Position numbers and translations under genes: made by a program
NCBI GenBank assembly: GCA_023052935.1
Contig: CM041292.1
Location: 88,581,169 to 88,645,168 of the forward strand
Origin: Piezodorus guildinii
Taxonomy: Eukaryota > Arthropoda > Insecta > Hemiptera > Pentatomidae
Direction of reading: 5' to 3'
Length of the DNA: 64,000 nucleotides
The notes under the pieces: model-generated
Seen by the model: only the letters and a program-made list of their open reading frames with translations
What the model was told of the DNA's origin: nothing
Database searches by the model: none
Part shown: piece by piece, positions 33,108-45,499 of the stretch
Position numbering within the stretch: position 1 is the first letter of the stretch
Layout: the number at the start of each line of letters is the position of its first letter

Positions 33108-36100
33108 ATGGTTAGTATTTCTTAGAGGTGCATTTAAGTCGTTTTGAGTTCCAGTTGTTTTGTGTATTTTATTTATATTTAATATAGTTTTTCTCGTGTA
33201 TTAGACATATTGTGCAAAGATTTAATTTATAATGAAGTTATAGTGACACTCAAGGCTGTATGTTATTTATTATTTCATGTTTTCTTGGTCAAAATATCTC
33301 TATGATTAATTAATCAAAATTTGATTTTGATATTTCTTTCATCTTGTAAACTCGTCATTAATGTATAATTTTTCCTTTAATTACAGAGTTTTTTTGGATT
33401 CGGACAAAGTGCAGATGTTGAAATAGTGTTAGATGGGGTTGAAAACAGACCACTTGCTGAAATAAAAGCTGAAGATGGCAAGAAAGAAAGACATCCACTT
33501 TATTATGATGGTGAAAGTGTCACAGGAAAGGTAAGTTTTGATTGCATAGTTTAGATAAGTGAGTATTGGTTTGTTGTATGGTTAACTAATAATTTGTTTC
33601 TTTGATATAGGTTAATATTAGGTTGAAGAAGCCTGGTAGTAAACTTGAACACCAGGGAATAAAAATTGAGTTTATTGGACAGATTGAATTATATTATGAT
33701 AGGGGAAATCATCATGATTTCACTTCCTTGGTTAAAGAACTTGCAAGGCCAGGCGAATTATTACAGAACACTACATTCAATTTTGAATTTCTTAATGTTG
33801 AAAAGCCGTTTGAATCATTCACTGGTGTCAATGTTCGTTTAAGGTAATTTATTTTTTATGCTTATGATAAGTTATATAAAAAATTTGTTTATAAGTATAA
33901 TGACTTACATAACTATTGTTTCTATGGAATGAACATATTTTAAAAATGAAATAGATCTATTGTGCTATCAAAGTTATCTAAATAAACAAGAGTACCTTTG
34001 AGATCCTTATCAGTTCTGTTACTTTTTTTTTTTTTTTCCTGCAATGTGAAATTAAAACATTTTATTATTTCTCACAATGCATTTAGCTTTTTTCCTAAAA
34101 AAATTATTCATTTTAATTTAAGCTCATTAATATGCGTTATAGTTTTAGTAGTGATTCTTAGAAATTAGGATCTCTGATTTTTCCCTCAATATTTGATCAT
34201 TCCATTGCTAACATCTATAATGGCAATGCCTTTTCTTTTTTTTAATTTCTTGTGTTAGTAGAGTATGCTTGAAAAGGGTTGATAATCCCATGTTGACTTC
34301 GGATGCCATGATATAGAGGACTCTCTGGGTATATGAGATGAGGCTGAAGAGATTTATAAGATTTGTTTATGGCCTCTCTAGTGGATCACACATTTCTTAC
34401 TGGTATTCTAGTCAAGGGTGACTTTATCCAGATTCCCGAAGAAAATACCGACTAGATATCTTCTTATTCCAATCCTTGTGAGCCGGAAAACCTTCCTATA
34501 TATTTTATCTCACTACTCCCTTTTCTATTCATACCCCAAATAAGGCCAATGTACGTAATTATCAATAAATAATGCCAGACAAAATGGACCTTATATGTTC
34601 ATTGTTCTTTATTCTTAGTGGATAAAATGTCCTGGGAAAAAAATTATTTTCATTTCCTTTTTTAATAATATTTTTTGTTCAATAAGCCAAGATTTCTGAG
34701 GGATGATGCCTCAGCATTTTGGTTACGACAAAGTCAAATGACATAACTGGGTTAAAATTTATTTAATGGTGGTCCCACGTAATGAATCTCAACCTTCACT
34801 CAATGGTTGGAATAGGCTGTTATCCTAAGTAAAGGGTAACCCTTACTTTTTATCATAATTGGAGAAAAACACCCCTTCTAACAAAAAAAAAAAAAAAAAT
34901 GAGGAAAATTAGAAGTCACTGTAGGACAGTGAGGGTGAGGGCTTTATTCATCCTACAAGTGTATAAGTTATTTCTTGCTTTCCACAGTCCTTCTCAGCCA
35001 TCTTGACAATCAATACTGTCTAGATATGTCCCACAGCAACTTCTACATTATTCCTTTCTTTAAATTCATTGAGCAGTATTCCTCCATAATCCCTTCCAGT
35101 AATGGATGTCAATACCTTTTTGTCCTTGCTCATGTGCAAATGTTCTTTGATTCTCCTTAGAACATATGTACTAATGTTTGGGTATTTAGAAGTGCAAACA
35201 TTGATAGTGATCATTTCCTCTTAGTTGCTAAATTGAGAGCAAGAATATCTAATTGTAGGAATGTGAAGGGCATAAGGACAATTAGATACAACACAGAGAA
35301 GCTTAAGAAAGAGGATATGACTAAGAAATTCGGAGATTGTACTGATCAGAAAATGGTAGCATGGAAGCGGTCTGATAGCGTGTTACAGGGAGTACAGAGC
35401 CATTGGGATGTCCTAAAGGGTATTTTGTCTGCCGCTGCAGAGGAAACTATAGGCGTGAGACAGAAAATCCAAAGGAGTGAGTGGTTCGATAATGAGTGTA
35501 AGGAAGTAACGGATATAAAGAATAAGGCATATCAAATGATGATCCAAAGAAAACGTACTAGGGCCGCACTGGAAGAATATAAAAATGCTAGAAAAAATGA
35601 AAAGAAAGTCCATAGAGAGAGAAAAAAGAAAGCATATGACAGAGCAGCTGCAAAGCATAGAGGAGTTCAAAAGCAAGAAATTAAGCCGAGACATGTATAG
35701 AAAAGTCAACAACATGAGACGAGAATTTCAGCCTCGATCTATTGCCTGTAGAGATAAAAGTGGAAAGCTCCTCAATAACACAGAAGATGGACTGAACACT
35801 TCAGTGAACTCATAGGTAGAAATGAAGAATATAGTGCGGGAGAAAGAAGAGCGGATCAGGTGGAAGAAGAGCTAGCGGATGACAGGGAAGAGCTGCTCCC
35901 TTCCTATGACGAGGTATGTGAGGCAATAGAGAAGCTGAACAATAATAAGTCCGCAGGAACGGATGGTCTTCCAGGAGAACTTCTTAAGTGCGCAGGTCAG
36001 GACTTTGTGAAGGAATTAACACATCTCATGGAGCGGATTTGGACAGAGGAGGAAATGCCTCAAGACTGGAATAATGGAATGATCTGCCTAATACACAAGA

Positions 36101-39100
36101 AAGGTCCGTTTATCTGTAAAAACTACAGAGGCATTTCTCTGCTGAATACAGCATACAAAATATTATCCAATATAATATTCACCCGATTACTTCCGTATGC
36201 AGAAATGATTATAAAGGACTACCAATGTGGCTTCATGCGAGGTAAATCAACCACTGATCAGATCTTCACGCTAAGACTAATCCTGGAAAAGACATTAGAA
36301 TTCGGAATTACAACGCACCATTTATTTGTGGACTTTGAAGCTGCGTATGACTCCATAAATAGAGAGATGCTTTATAAAGCTATGAGAGAGATGAATATAC
36401 CACCCAAATTGGTCCGTATGGTGAGAGTAGCCATCTCCAACACTAAATGTCTAATTAGGATCCAATCCAACCTGTCAGACTCCATACAAACATGGAATGG
36501 ACTGAAGCAGGGAGACGCCCTGGCATGCCTACTATTCAACATAGCTCTGGAGAAAGTGATAAGGGATTCTCAAATACAAACAGGCGGACATATCTTTAAT
36601 AAAAGTGTTCAGCTACTAGCTTATGCAGATGACATATATATAGTCAGTAGATCAGAATCGGGCATAAGAGAGGCTTTTAAAGCTTTAGAGCAATCTGATA
36701 AGACAATGGGACTTGTCATAAATGAATCCAAGACCAAGTATATGGTTGCAGGAGCTAAGGTACGAGAACCATGTATTGAGATACAAGGATACAAATTTGA
36801 AACAGTTCAGGGATTTGTATACCTCGGGTCGTTTGTAGATGTCGAAAATAATTCCTCCAAAGAAATAGAGAAGAGAATTTTAGCTGCTACGAGGGGTTAT
36901 TATGGTCTAATAAGAATATTTAAAACTAAAGAAATTAATAAGGAAACGAAGGCCACGCTCTACAAAACCCTGATTAGACCCATACTGACTTATGGCTGTG
37001 AATCCTGGGTGTTAAGGAAAACAGATGAACAAAAGATTGCTGTTTTTGAGCGAAGATTACTGAGAAGGATTTATGGGTCTATATGCGAAAATGGTCTTTG
37101 GAGAATCAGACACAATCGAGAACTTTATGAAAAGTATAAGGATGTCCCAGCGGTGAGATTTATAAAGATAAGCAGGCTTCGTTGGGCTGGCCACGTTCAA
37201 AGGATGGCAGATGATAGTATCCCCAAGAGAATAATGAGCTATGCGCCGGTGGGCAAAAGGAAGAGAGGGAGACCCGAATGAGATGGTTGGACCAGGTTGT
37301 AAAGGATGCAGTGCAGCTGGGGGCGTCAGGCTGGTGGACGATGGCCAGGAACCGTGAAGAGTGGGGAAGGTTTCTTCTGGAGGCCAGGGCCCGAACTGGG
37401 CTGTAGCGCCGAGGATGTATGTATGTAGAACATATGTTTTTGAAAGCCCTAACCCTGTTCTATTTCTTTAGTCTTTAGTCACAGATAAGTTAGATTGTTT
37501 CAGTTCATGGCAGAGATGGTCATCTTCTTCATGTTATCTTTCTTAAATAATTTTATCTACTCTTTTACAGAGTAATAATAATTAGAGGGCTGTCCACATT
37601 CACCTTCCAAGCAATCTTCAATTTTTCCAGTATCAGAATGTTTTCTTTCACTTTCAACAATTTCATAACCGCACAGTATTTGATCTTTTACATTTTAGAA
37701 GTGGTACATTTTTTTTTTTTTTTTTAAAACCTATACTTCTATAACCCATGGAGGGTCTTAGGCTCAGTAAATATAGAGCTTCGTATTGTTTCTAGGCCAA
37801 CAGCCGTGCAATGAGGTGTTTAGGCCGAGATCACACTCAGGCACCGGGTTTTCCCATTTTTGGGTACCCATTTTATAGAGGCCGTGTTTGCCCCAGGAGG
37901 GTCTCCATACCCCAGGGTCACACCCTTCCCCAGCTGAAATAACAAAATAAGTAATATTCTGGCACAGCTGGGATTCGAACCCAGGGCCCAGAGAAGAGTA
38001 GACTAGTGCTCTATCCACTAGGCCATGCCCCTCCTATACAAGGCCTATGTGTCCTTTAAATCTAGACACTTGCTGACTGGATTGAGGAAGTACAGGAATA
38101 GGTTGGGGAGTGTAGACATAGATGTGCACGGTGTGAAGGTCTCAGCATGCTTGATGTAAGACAGGCTGGAAAGTTGTGGGCTGTACTGTAAACTGAAGAA
38201 TCAGTTACAGCTTCCCCTTAGGAATTGGTTGATTGGATGTGTACATGGTGTATGTCATCTTTCAGGAGTCAAAAATGGTGCTTGTTTGAATGATAATAGT
38301 TTTATTCCTGCCATTTTTCTAAATTTTGGATGACACATTGGATTAATATTAGTCTTTGGATTAATTGATACTTTTGCATTTTCCTGAATACTAACAGGTT
38401 ATTATATCAGTAATCAAATTAAATTATTTTTCATTTATGATCGGTTTTGGTTCATTAAACATAAAAATTACAGGTTCAGTTTTTAAGTTAGTATCCTCAG
38501 ACGTTCATTTCATAAAAAAAAATATATATACTTTTATAGAAATTTAGTTTATATTTATGATTTCAATTGTATCACTTTATCTGATACATTTCCTGTACTT
38601 AATGCTTACCCTCTAGGAGTTCTAAATTTTGCCTATCCAGGTTTAATTAGGTTAGGAATCTTTAACGAGTACCTGACATTGCACAGGCTTATTACAACCT
38701 TTTTAAGTCCCTTCTGAATGACGGAATATTTAAGGATTATTCACTCCCATTGATAATCCTTAGTTCACTTGCCAGATATAATGATTTTGTATTTTAACTT
38801 TAATTAACACATACGTATGGAATTTGTGAAGGGATAGGGAAATTAAGTTTGTTTGATCATTCTTAGTCTAAATAAGTTGAAAAATGTTTAATCATGAGTA
38901 TCTAAGGCATGCGTAATGAGGTGACATATATTGATGAGTAAAAACATAAAAAAGTATTGTAATTTCTTCACGCTACTTTGCTAGACACACTTTAAAATTG
39001 TGTAATAGTTTTGCTGTTTTGTTGTACTGTAAATTATTAGTAATGGCGCTCCTTCTAGTTGCCACCTCAAAGAAAAAAAATCTTAATTATTTGTATTGTG

Positions 39101-42100
39101 TATGATGGATGTTAGTGTGGTAATAATTTTTTGATATTTAATTCCACACTTTTTTCAGGTATTTATTGAGAGTAACTATAGTTAAAAGGTTATCGGATAT
39201 AATTAAAGAAAAAGATATTGTAGTACATACATTATCATCTTATCCTGAGCTAAACAATAGTATAAAAATGGAAGTTGGTATTGAAGATTGCCTTCATATA
39301 GAATTTGAATACAACAAGAGCAAGTAAGTGGTCTAATAGTTATAATGAATCGCTGTTGTAATTCAGATTAATTTAATGATAATTGTTAATTTTTTATTTT
39401 TAGATACCATCTGAAAGATGTTATTGTTGGGAAAATTTACTTTCTTCTTGTTCGTATCAAGTTAAAACATATGGAAATAGCAATAATCAAACGGGAAACC
39501 ACAGGTTCTGGTGAGCTTTTGTTAATTAGAGATAGATATTTTTATTTATTTTTTTCTGTTTTATGCATGCAATGCATCTTAGTTAGATTTTTGTTTTGAT
39601 TGTGTTGTAGGTCGTTAATTTAGGATTTTTTTAGGTACATCGTTAAGTACATTCTTTTCGACCTTAGTTATAGAAAGTATGGTATAATGTAAATTTGTTT
39701 TATGCCTCAATTAATTTTAATGTTAAAAAGATTCTGAGTAGAATTAAAAATGATATAATTTTAAGTAACATCGGTCTGTCGAATTTCAATTTGTTATTAT
39801 ATTCATTTTTACTATAATGGATACCCGTTCACTTTTGCCATTTCTCTTCCCATTTCTCAGCTTCAGTGGTATTACAATCAGATTTACATTTACTGATAGA
39901 TTGAAATGTATTTAAATAAAATTTATTATATTAACAAGTGGACAGATATCATTAGAGACTGGATTTCCATGATTTTGCACATTTTAGTTGCTTGCATGTA
40001 TCAGCTTCAAACCTGGACAGCTATCCTGTTCATGTATTAAAGAATAATATATTGCGATTTTATATTGTATGTTATTGATTTTTATTGCATTAAATTATTT
40101 TTTAGTTAAATTTTAAAATCGCAATTGATCAAACCAAATTTATGGTAATAAGAATACATAGATATACTAATAAATATTTATCATTTTATTTTACCAACTT
40201 TCTTTGGTTAAATCTGCAATTAAATTATTAGTTAAGAAGAGAAAAAATAAACGTAAATATTAGGGCTACCGACTTCTTCAGTAAGTAAACACATCCGTAA
40301 AAACATAATGCATTTAATTGTTTTTATTTGTTTAACATCACTTTGAATTAGCCACTACTGACCTTATTCCAAATCGTTCATTGTTACTGTTGTTATACTG
40401 AATCCTTTGTTTACAACCCTGAAGAATTCTCGCTAGGTATTTAGTTTTAAGTTTGATTTCAAATCTCAGATTTTCTTCAAAAGTTATAGTGGCTAAAAAA
40501 GTTAAACATCAATGTTTAAATAATACTGAAAGGATAATAAGTGTCTTGTAAACATTTTTTTTTAACTATAGGAAAGTAATTTCTCAAGAAAACAATTTTT
40601 AAAGGTTAAGTTCCTCTTGTATATAGATTTGGATTAATTTATTTTTTGGACTTTTAAGGTTTATATTCCATCGATTTTCTATTTTAAGGTTTTGGTGCAC
40701 TATTTTGCACATTTCGAGATTTTTACTGCACGATATTGTCCGTTTCAGGATTTTTACTGCATGAAAATCCGGTCTTTAGGTATCATATGTGTTATGTTAG
40801 TAACAATTGTTTAACAAGATTTAATGCTTCCTCCTAATTTGAGGTTGAATGTTGATAAATTTTAAAAACATAAAATATAGAAATTATTTTTCTGTAGTTA
40901 ATTTTGAAGGTGATTCATTTTCCTAAAAAAATTAAATAAAAATTGTACCAGTGGCAGCATTTTAAATTGTTTAGACATTTTTGTATGAAGTATTCTGGTT
41001 GATCATATTATACATCACCCAGAATATTTGAAACACTCATTTGAAAGTAATACAGTTTTTTCATAGTGCGTATTTGTTATAGAAGAGTATTTATATGTTT
41101 TTTCTCTATACACTCTCAAACCATCCAGCCAAGTATATTCGAATTTCTAGAGAATCTTTTCATAGTTCAGGATAGACATTTAGTGAATTCTGGTCGTTAT
41201 TATTAGTGTTAATTATGGTTTTGGGTAATACCTTTTTGTGGTATCATAGAAAAAAGGCTACTCTAATTACAGTTATTTACATATTATTGGCTTATTTAAA
41301 GAAAAATCCAAATTAATTATTTAAAAAAAAAAAGTAAAAAAAAAACTTGGATTTTTCAAGGTTTTCTAAGACTGTTGATAACAGCTGCTCACGTTATCAA
41401 ATCACCACAAGAACATTTAGTTGGTACCATTTAATGTTATGTTAAACTACTTTTCCTTTATGAAGTGATAATGGTTGGCTGTGTGTATATATGGGAGGAG
41501 TTGGTTCAGGTTGCAGTCAATAGAACACAGAATTAAGTGTAAACTTAATTTACTGGAGCCGACGTTTCGGCCTAAGTTATAGATCTTCTTCAGGGGAATT
41601 GAGGGAGCGTCACAACAATGGATTTTTTTTTTTTAATAAAAAAAAATTAATTCATTAATAAAATAATCTTTCCTAATTAAAACATTAATAATATAGGTAT
41701 ATTACAACTTTTATAAAATAATTACAAAATAATAATACAATATGTATATACAATAAAAACCAATAAAATATGTATAGAAAAGCATGCATACCTATGTAAA
41801 AGCCACAAACGTTCAGCACTGTAGTAAAAAAAATCTTTGAGCCATTGAACATACACTATCCTAGTGAGAAACATAATGTTAATGAAGGTACTTTAAATTA
41901 GAAAATTAGGCTATTGACTATACTCTCGCTGGAGGCAGCCAGGTTCAGACCATCCTTCTCTTGGACACAATGTAATCTGCTATCTCTTGCTTTTTGCAGT
42001 AGCCCAGAACAGAGTGTTCAGACCATACACATCTGTAGCGTTGAATCGAGAGCCATGTTGGTCGAGCAGGTGCACCAAGTCCAAGTGCTGATAACTGGCT

Positions 42101-44450
42101 AATATGAGCGGGGTGTGCTCAAGATCATTTGTCTTAGCTGCCTGGTCTGCCTCGTGCTCCAACAGCATTTTTGCTATCTCAACGCCGCCGTGCAGTGCTA
42201 CGAAATGCAGGCTGCATTGTTGTGATGCTTGCTCAATCACCCGATATGATGATTTCTTACTTAATTTGTTATGATACAGTTGATTTGATACTTACATTTG
42301 TTATGAAATGATGAAAATTTAACAAATATCAACATTTAGTTATAAAATGTCCGGCAATTTTTCTCCTCAGTTATTAAATCAATGCTTTAATTTGTTTGTT
42401 TTTTAGGTCCCAATACTTTTGTTGAAAATGATACTATTGTGAAGTATGAAATAATGGATGGTGCTCCAGTCAGAGGTGAAAGTATTCCAATCCGAGTGTT
42501 TCTATCTTGCTATGAACTAACCCCCACAATGAAAGATATCAATAAAAAGTTTTCAGTTAAATACTTTCTTAATCTTGTTTTAATGGATGAAGAAGATCGA
42601 AGATATTTTAAACAACAGGTTAAATATTTTATTAATTAGTTTTTATATTATAGGTAAAACAAAATAAATTTATGATAAACTGATTGATGTTTTATAAAAA
42701 TTAATTTCATGTTAATTTTAACACAGCTAAACATATTTTTAATTTTAATAAAAAAATATATATTCATGCAACCAGCTTAGCGATTAGGTGCCTCCTCCTA
42801 CCTCAGTCTAGTTTCTTGGGTCCAGCAAGGCTCTGGCATCTGCTTTCACTCCTAGCCCACCTTGTCTGAGTTGATCCATTCTCCTTATTGGGTGAAGCTC
42901 CTCTATTATGACCCTTTTTTGGTATTTCTGACTCACCCATAAAAGGAAACAGGTCAGCCCAACAAAGTTTTCCCAATTTGATAAACCGGACTGATGGTGA
43001 TATCTTTATGCTGGTTGTATAGTTCACATTTTTTTTTCTTTTCCTCCAGAATTATCCATCCTTTACGGGTACAAAGGTTTTTTCTAACCACCTGTCCTTC
43101 ATATATCACAAATTTGTTTTCCTCATAATTCTGACTCACACGTGAGTTGTTGGCTCACCAGTCTTAGATGCTATAGATGTTAAGATATGACGTCTTTTCA
43201 TTGCATCACCATATTGCCTGTTAATAAACACACCTATCTGAAGTGATTTATCATTTATGATGTGTAGATGTTCATCTTGAGTCAACTACTTAGTTTACTT
43301 TGTTTTTGTTAAGCTCTTAGCTAAGATATTTAAAAAAAAAATAAATCATTTTTTGTTAGACTGAACATAATTTTTATTATTAAATGTTTAGCTCAAATCA
43401 TTTATCTAGGGCAGATTAAATTTTAAAATTGTTATGAATTATAGTGGTGTAGGTTTCTTTTAAGTTTCAATCAAGATATTTTTTTAAAGAGTATATCTCT
43501 TACCTCTAAAATGATCTTAAAACATTGTGTAGATTTAATGGTGACATGCATTTAAATTTATATAAATATAAAATCGTTCTCTTTACTTTTTGTTATGTAT
43601 TAATTCATTATTTAAAAAATCTGGATTTCTATTTTTTAGTTTATATATTTTAAAGTTCAGTATTTGAAAAATATTTATTGTTATGCGGATTCAATGGTTT
43701 TTGAGTCAAATTTTTGTTTAATATTATCTGTGTAAACAGTGAGGGGAAGTCTGTGGCTGATTGGCTAGCACGCTTGTCTCATGTCAAAGGTCATGGGTTC
43801 GAATCCCAGTCCCAGAGGGACTTTTTCAAGCATTTAATTAAATGGGGATTCACTTATAGCCTCTCCTCCGAGTATATAAGACTTGTCAGCTAACTGGTGG
43901 CCACTCAGAAAATAGGATTATGTTGAGAGTGATGACCCTACACTATAAAATTACATCACAAAACATGAGTGTATTCTCCCAGCAAATTACTCTTGCAAGG
44001 CCTGTCGTGCCCCTGAAAAAAAATGTATAGATGTGACTAAAGTCTAATATTTTTTAAAAATTATATCTGTAAATGGTGACTTAAAAAGTTAATTTTTGTT
44101 TAAAATTATATATTTAATTATCTAATAAATTCTCATGTTATTTCTAGGAAATAACACTATGGAGAAAAGGTGACAAAGCTCTGAAAGGCCATAGCTCACC
44201 ACACGTGCCTAACCACCTGGTCTCTGGAGAGGGCGGACCACGTGGTACTGAGCCACCAAGGCCAGCTCCTGATAATCAGTCTGCCTTTGAAGACTTCCAA
44301 AGGGACAATGATGATGAAGTGGAAGATAACCGGGAAAATATAAATGAAGCGCCACCCCAAAATATTACTAAAGAAGAAGAACATCCCCCATTGAAAGAAA
44401 CTGCCAATGAAACAGAACAAAATGAAGACACTCAAAATGATGGTGCCTAA
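33108..44450 (+). CDS. Vps26: Retromer subunit VPS26
   Basis: VPS26 is the arrestin-fold subunit of the retromer core (with VPS35 and VPS29), which recycles cargo from endosomes to the Golgi and cell surface. Coding exons: 33108-33110 (ATG only, inferred), 33387-33530, 33611-33843, 39159-39323, 39404-39510, 42407-42618 and 44148-44450, all GT-AG and in phase; deduced 388 aa. Diagnostic stretches are SFFGFGQSADVEIVLDG, HQGIKIEFIGQIELYYDRGN, FLLVRIKLKHMEIAIIKRE and IPIRVFLSCYELTPTMKDIN. The C-terminus (from about residue 300) is a variable acidic tail (DNDDEVEDN..., QNEDTQNDGA), usual for the family. An AATAAA lies at 44885. The family assignment is firm; the Met-only exon, with donor GTTAGT, is the least certain part. 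Introns hold an RTE-like element, SINEs and an antisense ankyrin fragment. Confidence 0.92.
35170..37425 (+). mobile_element. RTE-like non-LTR retrotransposon, 5'-truncated, with 12-bp TSD
   Basis: Begins in the last part of an endonuclease domain (ANIDSDHFLLVAKLRARI, 35193-35246). Two frameshifts (near 35635 and 35790) precede a long open reverse transcriptase frame (35860-37281): NNNKSAGTDGLPGELLK, YRGISLLNTAYKILSNI, HHLFVDFEAAYDSINREM, GLKQGDALACLLFNIALE and LLAYADDIYIVSRSE, with all three catalytic Asp residues present. The tail has LIRPILTYGCESW, SRLRWAGHVQRM and GRP; a shift at about 37278 continues to WLDQVVKDAVQLGASGWW and a stop at 37406. A short (ATGT)n tail follows. It is flanked by perfect duplications TAGAACATATGT (35158-35169 and 37426-37437). 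It lies in sense orientation in VPS26 intron 3. RTE-like is my best clade guess. Confidence 0.88.
37705..38035 (-). repeat. SINE-B copy (tRNA-derived)
   Basis: Minus strand: the head GGGGCATGGCCTAGTGGATA supplies an A box (TGGCCTAGTGG) and GGGTTCGAATCCC a perfect B box (about 37974-37986). The body includes CAGCTGGGGAAGGGTGTGAC, CTATAAAATGGGTACCC and CGGTGCCTGAGTGTGATC, the 3' end ACTGAGCCTAAGACCC, and a poly(A) tail (37710-37727). Related pieces are at 47790, 48140, 49680 and 58490. This is not a functional tRNA: there is no acceptor stem pairing. Confidence 0.8.
38610..38775 (-). repeat. SINE-A partial copy
   Basis: GAGTTCTAAATTTTGCCTATCCAGG through ACCTGACATTGCACAGGC to a CCTTCTGAATGACGG block, matching 26120-26270. 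Head and tail are missing or decayed. In VPS26 intron 3. Confidence 0.65.
41500..41600 (-). repeat. Penelope-like end motif, single arm
   Basis: Minus strand: CCCCTGAAGAAGATCT, TAACTTAGGCCGAAACGTCGG, CTCCAGTAAATTAAG, then CTGTGTTCTATTGACTGC. It is the same family as the palindromic pair at 18285-18512 (GGTTCAGGTTGCAGTC matches the outer arm there). It lies in VPS26 intron 5. Confidence 0.5.
41925..42240 (-). pseudogene. Ankyrin-repeat fragment, antisense in VPS26 intron
   Basis: Minus strand, about 86 codons open: LHFVALHGGVEIAKMLLEHE, then ADQAAKTNDLEHTPLILASY, QHLDLVHLLDQHGSRFNATD and GLNTLFWATA. These are two to three ankyrin repeats (TPLxxAxxxxxxxxVxxLLxxGAxxxxxD pattern). An A-run near 41985 then shifts the frame; the other frame continues with KQEIADYIVSKRRMV and a stop. 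Conserved repeat spacing shows it was coding. No splice sites or start can be assigned with confidence, so it is probably a retrocopy or captured exon. Confidence 0.6.
42800..43140 (-). pseudogene. C-terminal remnant of a non-LTR reverse transcriptase
   Basis: Minus strand: SVRFIKLGKLCWADLFPFMG (about 42992-42935) parallels the 'AVRFIKISRLRWAGHVQRM' block of the RTE-like element at 35170-37425, followed by EIPKKGHNRGASPNKEN and a QTRWARSESRCQSLAGPKKL tail. It is frameshifted upstream. In VPS26 intron 6, opposite strand to the gene. Confidence 0.6.
43738..44035 (+). repeat. SINE-C copy (tRNA-derived)
   Basis: Head: TGGCTGATTGGCTAGCACGC (A-box region) and GGGTTCGAATCCC (perfect B box, about 43796-43808). 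The body has CCTCTCCTCCGAGTATATAAG, GGTGGCCACTC and GTGATGACCCTACACTATAA, and the 3' end TCTTGCAAGGCCTGTCGTGCCCCTG followed by A8. Distinct in sequence from SINE-A and SINE-B. It lies directly before the last VPS26 exon. Confidence 0.7.
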
Positions 44451-44884
44451 AGATATAAAATGCTCATTATTTTTCCTTAATTTCATTTCCACATTGATGT
44501 GGTTGTTCATTGAATTCAAAATAGCAAATCAAACAAGACTGGGGTAATCTCGTTTTTCAGGAGTATTGTTGATCATTGATATAATTTATCTTTTTAAATT
44601 AATTTATTTGAGGTCTTATTTAAGCTATCTACAACAGCCTAATGATTATTGCATTTATTTATACCAAATGGAGTTGTGTTACATGTTTCATGGAAATTTG
44701 GTTCTAGGATGATGAGATTAGTTCTGTTTAAGACCTTTGGATGGCATAATATTAATAGTTTTCTATTAAAGAGCTCTCTGTTTTATTTAATTCACATAAA
44801 AATGTATGAGAGGATGTTTTGTTTTGTTTTACCCTCATATTTTAATTTATTGGCCTTGAAATTCAATTATTAATTGAAAGATGA

Positions 44885-44890
44885 AATAAA
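44885..44890 (+). terminator. Candidate poly(A) signal of VPS26
   Basis: AATAAA 435 bases after the stop codon. Further AATAAA motifs near 45027 and 45488 are alternatives. Confidence 0.5.
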
Positions 44891-45499
44891 AATTATGAAT
44901 TGTTTGATAAAATCAAATAATTATGGTTGTTGAAATATTTGTGAAACGAGACAAAATGTTGACACTGAACTAAGTTCTATTATATTTCTTCATAAATATT
45001 TATAAAAAGTTTGAATGTGATCTAATAAAATAAACTATTAACTAGTTTGGAAAATAAATGAAGTAACTATAAAATTATTATATTTTATTTATGGCCTTAC
45101 ATTATCATTAGATAGTATATATTTTTTCCATATGTTTAATTTGGAAAATTACTATAATATTTATTAGTTCTGTATTTATTATTTCTGGTTTAATATAACT
45201 TAAAAGATCTTATTTTTGTAAATTTCTGATTGAATTATGTATCCTTTTTAAAATAACAATCATTTGAATTATTTTTCTTTTAATTTATTTAATTTTATTC
45301 ATATTTAAAGTGAAAAAAAAAAAATTATTTTTTTTTAGTGTCATGTTTGGGTTATTTTTAATTTATATGTAATTAGTTGATGTGAGGTTCAGCTATTTAA
45401 TCCAGTATATTATTTACACGTGTAGAGTTTCAGAGAACAGGGAGTATAAAGTATTTCTGTATATATTTATATTATAATGTATATAAATAAAAATTGTTT

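Noticed and set aside
43738..43812. Possible tRNA gene with a perfect B box
   Set aside because: No acceptor-stem pairing or clean cloverleaf, and it continues into a SINE body; the same holds for 37974-38035.
44196..44519. Minus-strand open frame of 107 codons
   Set aside because: Antisense shadow of the last VPS26 exon; hydrophobic only because the sense codes for an acidic tail.
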